DNA from: Zoogloeaceae bacterium
GTDB taxonomy: Bacteria > Pseudomonadota > Gammaproteobacteria > Burkholderiales > Rhodocyclaceae
NCBI GenBank assembly: GCA_031259605.1
Contig: JAIRLE010000201.1
Location: 1-9,717 of the forward strand
Length of the DNA: 9,717 nt
Direction of reading: 5' to 3'
The notes below the pieces were generated by a model. It saw only the letters and a program-made list of their open reading frames with translations, was not told the origin of the DNA and did no database searches. Each line of letters begins with the position of its first letter. Positions within the stretch are counted from its first letter, which is position 1. Below are positions 6,250 through 9,717 of the stretch, one piece after another. Both the position numbers and the translations under genes were made by a program.

Positions 6250-7218
6250 ATGTTCCGCTTCCTGAAAAGCAAAAACGAAGAAGCCGCGCCTCCGGCGACG
6301 GCGAGTCCGTCCGTCGGCTGGCGCGAGCGGCTTCTGAGCGGCCTTGCCCGTACCCGCGCCCATCTGGGCGGGCGCGCCAAAACCCTGTTTACACGCGGCA
6401 AGGTCGATGCGGCGTTGCTGGAGGAACTGGAAGAACTGCTGCTTGCCGCCGATGTCGGCATGGCGGCTACCCGGCATCTGCTGGAAGCGCTCAAGGCGCG
6501 GGCAAAGGCAGAAGGACTGGAGGGCGCGGCAAGCATCCAGGCAGCGCTGGCGGCGGCTTTCGTCGATTTGCTCGCGCCGCTGGAGGCACCGCTGGACACC
6601 ACGCCGCATCACCCATACATCATCATGCTGGCGGGGGTAAATGGCGCGGGCAAGACGACCTCCATCGGCAAACTGGCAAAATACTTTCAAAGCCGGAACA
6701 AAAGCGTGTTGCTGGCGGCGGGGGATACTTTTCGCGCTGCCGCCCGCGAGCAATTGCTGGCCTGGGGCGAGCGCAACCGGGTCACGGTCATCGCCCAGGA
6801 ATCCGGCGACCCGGCGGCGGTCATCTTCGACGCCATCCATGCCGCCCGCGCCCGCAAAATCGACATCGTGCTGGCGGATACCGCCGGACGCCTGCCCAGC
6901 CAGCACAACCTGATGGAAGAAATCGCCAAGGTGCGCCGCGTGATCCAGAAGGCCGAAGCCAGCGGCCCGCATGAAGTCCTGCTGGTGCTGGACGCCAACA
7001 TCGGCCAGAACGCCCTGCAACAGGTAAAAGCCTTTGACGCCGCCATCGGCGTCAGCGGCCTCGTGCTCACCAAGCTCGACGGTACCGCCAAAGGCGGCGT
7101 CATTGCCGCCATTGCCTGTCAGTATCCCAAGCCCGTGCGCTTCATCGGCGTGGGCGAAGGCATTGACGACCTGCGTCCCTTCGTGGCGCGGGATTTCGTG
7201 GAGGCGCTGTTTGCATGA
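6250..7218 (+). CDS. ftsY: Signal recognition particle receptor FtsY
   Basis: SRP-type GTPase that docks SRP-ribosome complexes at the inner membrane for co-translational insertion of membrane proteins. The 322-residue protein has a short N-terminal region (MFRFLKSKNEE, then a Pro/Ala linker to about 22), the four-helix N domain to about 115, and the G domain: GVNGAGKTT at 129-137, GDTFRAAAREQL at 158-169 (SRP-family insertion box), DTAGR at 210-214, DANIGQNAL at 248-256 and TKLDGTAKGG at 274-283. It lacks the long acidic A domain of E. coli FtsY (497), so membrane binding would rest on the short amphipathic N-terminus (inference). It is the first gene of the operon, and its stop overlaps the ftsE ATG as ATGA. 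Confidence 0.98.
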   Translation: MFRFLKSKNEEAAPPATASPSVGWRERLLSGLARTRAHLGGRAKTLFTRGKVDAALLEELEELLLAADVGMAATRHLLEALKARAKAEGLEGAASIQAALAAAFVDLLAPLEAPLDTTPHHPYIIMLAGVNGAGKTTSIGKLAKYFQSRNKSVLLAAGDTFRAAAREQLLAWGERNRVTVIAQESGDPAAVIFDAIHAARARKIDIVLADTAGRLPSQHNLMEEIAKVRRVIQKAEASGPHEVLLVLDANIGQNALQQVKAFDAAIGVSGLVLTKLDGTAKGGVIAAIACQYPKPVRFIGVGEGIDDLRPFVARDFVEALFA

Positions 7219-7871
7219 TCGTCGGCAGCCAAATCTGCAAACGCTATCCCGGCGGCCTTGAAGCCCTGAAAAACGTCAGCTTTGAAATCGCGGGCGGCGA
7301 AATGGCGCTGGTCGGCGGACATTCCGGCGCGGGCAAGACCACCTTGTTGAAACTCCTTTCCGCCATCGAGCGCCCGACTTCCGGCAGCCTGATCGTCAAT
7401 GGGCAGAACCTCGTTGCCCTGCGTCCCGCCGCGTTGCCTTTCCTGCGCCGCAATCTGGGACTGGTGTTCCAGGATCAAAAACTGTTGTTCGACCGTTCCG
7501 CGCTGGAAAATGTCCTGCTGCCGCTGGAAATCATCGGTCTCGCGCCCAGGGACGCCCAGCGCCGCGCTCGCGCCGCGCTGGACAAGGTGGGATTATTGAC
7601 GCGCGAAAAAACCAATCCCATCGCGCTTTCCGGCGGCGAACAGCAACGCCTCGCCATCGCCCGCGCCGTGGTCAACCGGCCGACCATCCTGCTGGCGGAC
7701 GAACCTACCGCCAATCTGGACGAAGAATCCGCCCGTCAGGTGCTCGATCTGTTCATCGCCTTCAACCAGGTGCGCGTTACCGTCATCATCGCCACCCACG
7801 CCCCGCAGAATCTTTTCCCCGGCATGGCGGTACGCGTGTTGACGCTCAACCACGGAACGCTGACCCCATGA
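7215..7871 (+). CDS. ftsE: Cell division ATP-binding protein FtsE
   Basis: ATPase subunit of the FtsEX ABC complex, which controls activation of cell-wall hydrolases at the division septum rather than acting as a transporter. At 218 residues it has the usual length. ABC motifs are complete: Walker A GHSGAGKTT at 35-43, Q-loop at Gln86 (VFQDQKLL), signature LSGGEQQR at 138-145, Walker B ILLADEPT at 158-165 and the H-loop His195 (IIATHAP). The sequence FQDQKLLFDRSALENV is typical of FtsE. The start overlaps the ftsY stop, with GGAGG about ten bases before the ATG, inside ftsY; the stop overlaps the ftsX start. Confidence 0.97.
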   Translation: MIVGSQICKRYPGGLEALKNVSFEIAGGEMALVGGHSGAGKTTLLKLLSAIERPTSGSLIVNGQNLVALRPAALPFLRRNLGLVFQDQKLLFDRSALENVLLPLEIIGLAPRDAQRRARAALDKVGLLTREKTNPIALSGGEQQRLAIARAVVNRPTILLADEPTANLDEESARQVLDLFIAFNQVRVTVIIATHAPQNLFPGMAVRVLTLNHGTLTP

Positions 7872-8761
7872 AAGCTTGGCTCCAGCAACACCTTGCCGCC
7901 CTTGTCCGCGCCGCCCGCAGGCTCACGGACAGCCCCTTGAGCACCCTGCTTTCCATCCTGGTGATCGGCATCGCCATGGCCCTGCCCGCCGCCGGTTATC
8001 TATGCCTCGACAACCTGAAGACGCTGGGCGCCAACAGCAGCCGCGCGCAGCAGATGAGCCTGTTCATGAACACCGGCGCGAGCGAAAAAACGCGCTCGGA
8101 CGTCGAAAAACGCCTGGAAGCCACGCTGCCCGATCAATGGCGCTTCGTCTCCCGCGACGCGGCGTTGCGCCAGATGGAAGCCAACGAGGGCATGGCGGAA
8201 ATCGTCGCCAGCCTGCCGAGAAACCCGTTGCCCGACGCCTTCATTCTCGAACCCGATAACGCCGATCCGGAACACCTGGAAACCCTGCGCGCAACCTTGA
8301 GCGCCTGGCCGGGCGTAGCGCATGTGCAACTGGATTCCGCATGGATCAAACGCTTCGACGCCTTTTTGCGCCTGGGGCGTCTGGCGGTGCATCTCCTGGC
8401 CGTCATTTTCGCCGTCGGCCTCATTGCCGTCACCTTCAACACCATCCGCCTGCAAGTGCTGGGGCAAGCCGAAGAAATCGAGGTGGCGCGGCTGATCGGC
8501 GCGACCGACGCCTTCATCCGCCGCCCTTTCTGCTATTCGGGCGTTTTGCAAGGCGCGCTGGGCGGATTGACGGCGGCCCTGCTGCTGCTCGCCGGCACAC
8601 TGGCGCTCGCGCCGCCCGTCTCCCGGCTGGCGGCGCTCTATGGCGGCACCTTCGCCCCGCACGGTCCCTCGTTCTTGCACAGCCTCGCCCTCGTCGCCAG
8701 CGGCGCGGCCCTGGGCTGGCTGGGGGCGCAACTTTCCGTGCGGCTGATCCGGGATCAATGA
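7868..8761 (+). CDS. ftsX: Cell division protein FtsX
   Basis: Inner-membrane partner of FtsE; its periplasmic domain recruits and activates amidase activators such as EnvC in species studied. The 297-residue protein shows the FtsX topology: a cytoplasmic N-terminus, TM1 at about 26-46, a periplasmic domain at about 50-168 (KTRSDVEKRLEA, RDAALRQM and the conserved LPRNPLPDAF), TM2 at about 171-192, the cytoplasmic loop motif GQAEEIEVARLIGATDAFIRRPF at about 199-221, TM3 at about 224-248 and TM4 at about 270-290. The ATG overlaps the ftsE stop. In many proteobacteria rpoH follows ftsX; here nadB does. Confidence 0.96.
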   Translation: MKAWLQQHLAALVRAARRLTDSPLSTLLSILVIGIAMALPAAGYLCLDNLKTLGANSSRAQQMSLFMNTGASEKTRSDVEKRLEATLPDQWRFVSRDAALRQMEANEGMAEIVASLPRNPLPDAFILEPDNADPEHLETLRATLSAWPGVAHVQLDSAWIKRFDAFLRLGRLAVHLLAVIFAVGLIAVTFNTIRLQVLGQAEEIEVARLIGATDAFIRRPFCYSGVLQGALGGLTAALLLLAGTLALAPPVSRLAALYGGTFAPHGPSFLHSLALVASGAALGWLGAQLSVRLIRDQ

Positions 8762-8796
8762 ACGCTCCCATGCCATGTCCGCCTCCCCCGCCCTGA
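8758..8796 (+). CDS. Possible 12-codon proline-rich peptide overlapping ftsX stop and nadB start
   Basis: An ATG overlapping the ftsX stop (ATGA at 8758-8761) opens a 12-codon frame, MNAPMPCPPPPP, which ends at TGA 8794-8796, inside nadB in another frame. The overlap matches the junction style of the other genes here, and five prolines before the stop could slow ribosomes. It may equally be chance, given the C-rich sequence. There is no direct evidence of translation. Confidence 0.15.
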   Translation: MNAPMPCPPPPP

Positions 8797-9717
8797 ATTT
8801 CGACGTGCTGATCATCGGCAGCGGCCTGGCCGGACAGGCAGCGGCGCTGTTCCTGGCAGCGCGTTGCCGGGTGCTGTTGATCGCCAAGCGCGAACTGGAA
8901 GAAACCGCTTCCAGCCGCGCCCAGGGCGGCATCGCGGCGGTTCTGGACAGCCGGGATTCCATCGAGGCCCACATCCAGGACACCTGTATCGCCGGCGCGC
9001 ATCTGAACGACCCAAAAGCCACGCGCTTCGTGGTGGAAAACGGACGGCAGGCGATTGAGTGGTTGATCGCCCAGGGCGTGCCCTTCACCAAGGACGCTTC
9101 CGGCTACCATCTTACCCGTGAGGGCGGCCACAGCGCGCGCCGCATCATCCATGTGGCGGACGCCACCGGCTTCGCCGTGCAGGATACCCTCACCCGCAAG
9201 GTACGCGCGCATCCGAACATCACCACTCTGGAACAGCATATCGCCATCGACCTGATTACCGGCAAGCGGCTGGGGCTGACCCCGAACCGCTGCCTGGGCG
9301 CGTATGCGCTGGACAACCTGAGCGGCGAGATCAGGACGATCCGCGCCCGTCATACCTTGATTGCCACTGGCGGCGCGGGCAAGGCCTATCTCTATACCAC
9401 CAATCCCGACACTTCCACCGGCGACGGCATTGCCATGGCCTGGCGCGCGGGCTGCGCGATCGCCAACATGGAATTCATCCAGTTTCATCCGACCTGCCTG
9501 TTTCATCCCTTGGCGAAGTCCTTTCTCATTTCCGAAGCCGTGCGTGGCGAAGGCGGCTTGCTGAAGCGTCCCGACGGCACGCGCTTCATGCCGGAACACG
9601 ACGCGCGCGCCGAACTCGCGCCGCGCGACGTGGTCGCCCGCGCCATCGATTTCGAGATGAAAAAACGCGGGCTGGACTGCGTCTTCCTGGATATTGCCCA
9701 CAAGGGAGCGGGCTTTA
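8775..9717 (+). CDS. nadB: L-aspartate oxidase, C-terminus cut by window edge
   Basis: FAD enzyme that oxidises L-aspartate to iminoaspartate, the first step of de novo NAD synthesis, passing product to quinolinate synthase NadA. The 314 residues visible match NadB of the fumarate reductase/succinate dehydrogenase flavoprotein family (about 530 in E. coli): dinucleotide fold DVLIIGSGLAGQAAAL at 10-25, SSRAQGGIAAV at 46-56, LTREGGHSARRIIH at 113-126 with Glu116, IATGGAG at 196-202, FIQFHPT at 234-240 with His238, SEAVRGEGG at 253-261 and LAPRDVVARAI at 281-291 with Arg284. The EGGHS-RR motif and overall match favour NadB over fumarate reductase. The ATG at 8775 lies 13 bp after the ftsX stop with no clear Shine-Dalgarno, so translation may depend on coupling. 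It is probably co-transcribed with ftsYEX. Confidence 0.96.
   Translation, partial: MSASPALNFDVLIIGSGLAGQAAALFLAARCRVLLIAKRELEETASSRAQGGIAAVLDSRDSIEAHIQDTCIAGAHLNDPKATRFVVENGRQAIEWLIAQGVPFTKDASGYHLTREGGHSARRIIHVADATGFAVQDTLTRKVRAHPNITTLEQHIAIDLITGKRLGLTPNRCLGAYALDNLSGEIRTIRARHTLIATGGAGKAYLYTTNPDTSTGDGIAMAWRAGCAIANMEFIQFHPTCLFHPLAKSFLISEAVRGEGGLLKRPDGTRFMPEHDARAELAPRDVVARAIDFEMKKRGLDCVFLDIAHKGAGF

Noticed and set aside
5820..6602. Minus-strand open frame of 260 codons across the nagZ-ftsY gap
   Set aside because: Its ends are antisense to nagZ and ftsY, the sequence is Ser/Ala/Arg-rich and low in complexity, and it crosses the predicted ftsY promoter.
8514..9701. Minus-strand open frame of 395 codons opposite ftsX and nadB
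   Set aside because: Antisense to clear ftsX and nadB coding; no family signature seen.

Overview
The window is GC-rich, gene-dense bacterial chromosome with high-GC third codon positions. The proteins, and especially the order pdxJ-acpS-nagZ and ftsY-ftsE-ftsX, fit a betaproteobacterium. The order within that class cannot be fixed from this sequence. No RNA genes, CRISPR arrays, insertion sequences or phage genes were seen.

Minus strand, 3688 down to 1: an NAD salvage operon. In transcription order it holds a nicotinamidase-like cysteine hydrolase (pncA), a small unrecognised gene with an apparent frameshift in a G7 tract, nicotinate phosphoribosyltransferase (pncB), and a two-domain glutamine-dependent NAD synthetase (nadE) cut by the left window edge. 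PncA would turn nicotinamide into nicotinate, PncB would turn nicotinate into nicotinate mononucleotide (NaMN), and NadE would amidate nicotinate adenine dinucleotide (NaAD) to NAD. The middle step (NadD) is not in the window.

Plus strand, 3910-5983: pdxJ-acpS-nagZ (vitamin B6 ring closure, acyl-carrier-protein activation, peptidoglycan recycling), joined by ATGA stop/start overlaps. About 220 bp separates this block from the divergent salvage operon. NagZ looks short at its C-terminus.

Plus strand, 5984-6249: an intergenic stretch with a C10 tract, two small inverted repeats and a good extended -10 promoter for the next operon.

Plus strand, 6250-9717: ftsY-ftsE-ftsX (SRP receptor and the FtsEX divisome ABC complex), again joined by ATGA overlaps. 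L-aspartate oxidase nadB follows after 13 bp and runs off the right edge. NadB starts de novo NAD synthesis, so the window has NAD genes at both ends.

The most unusual point is the small gene between pncA and pncB. Its start overlaps the pncA stop as GTGA, and its end overlaps the pncB start as ATGA, but the two ends lie in different frames that meet at a G7 run. This could be a sequencing error, a mutation, a phase-variable tract or a programmed -1 frameshift. Otherwise the window is mostly core housekeeping genes in a somewhat rearranged order.
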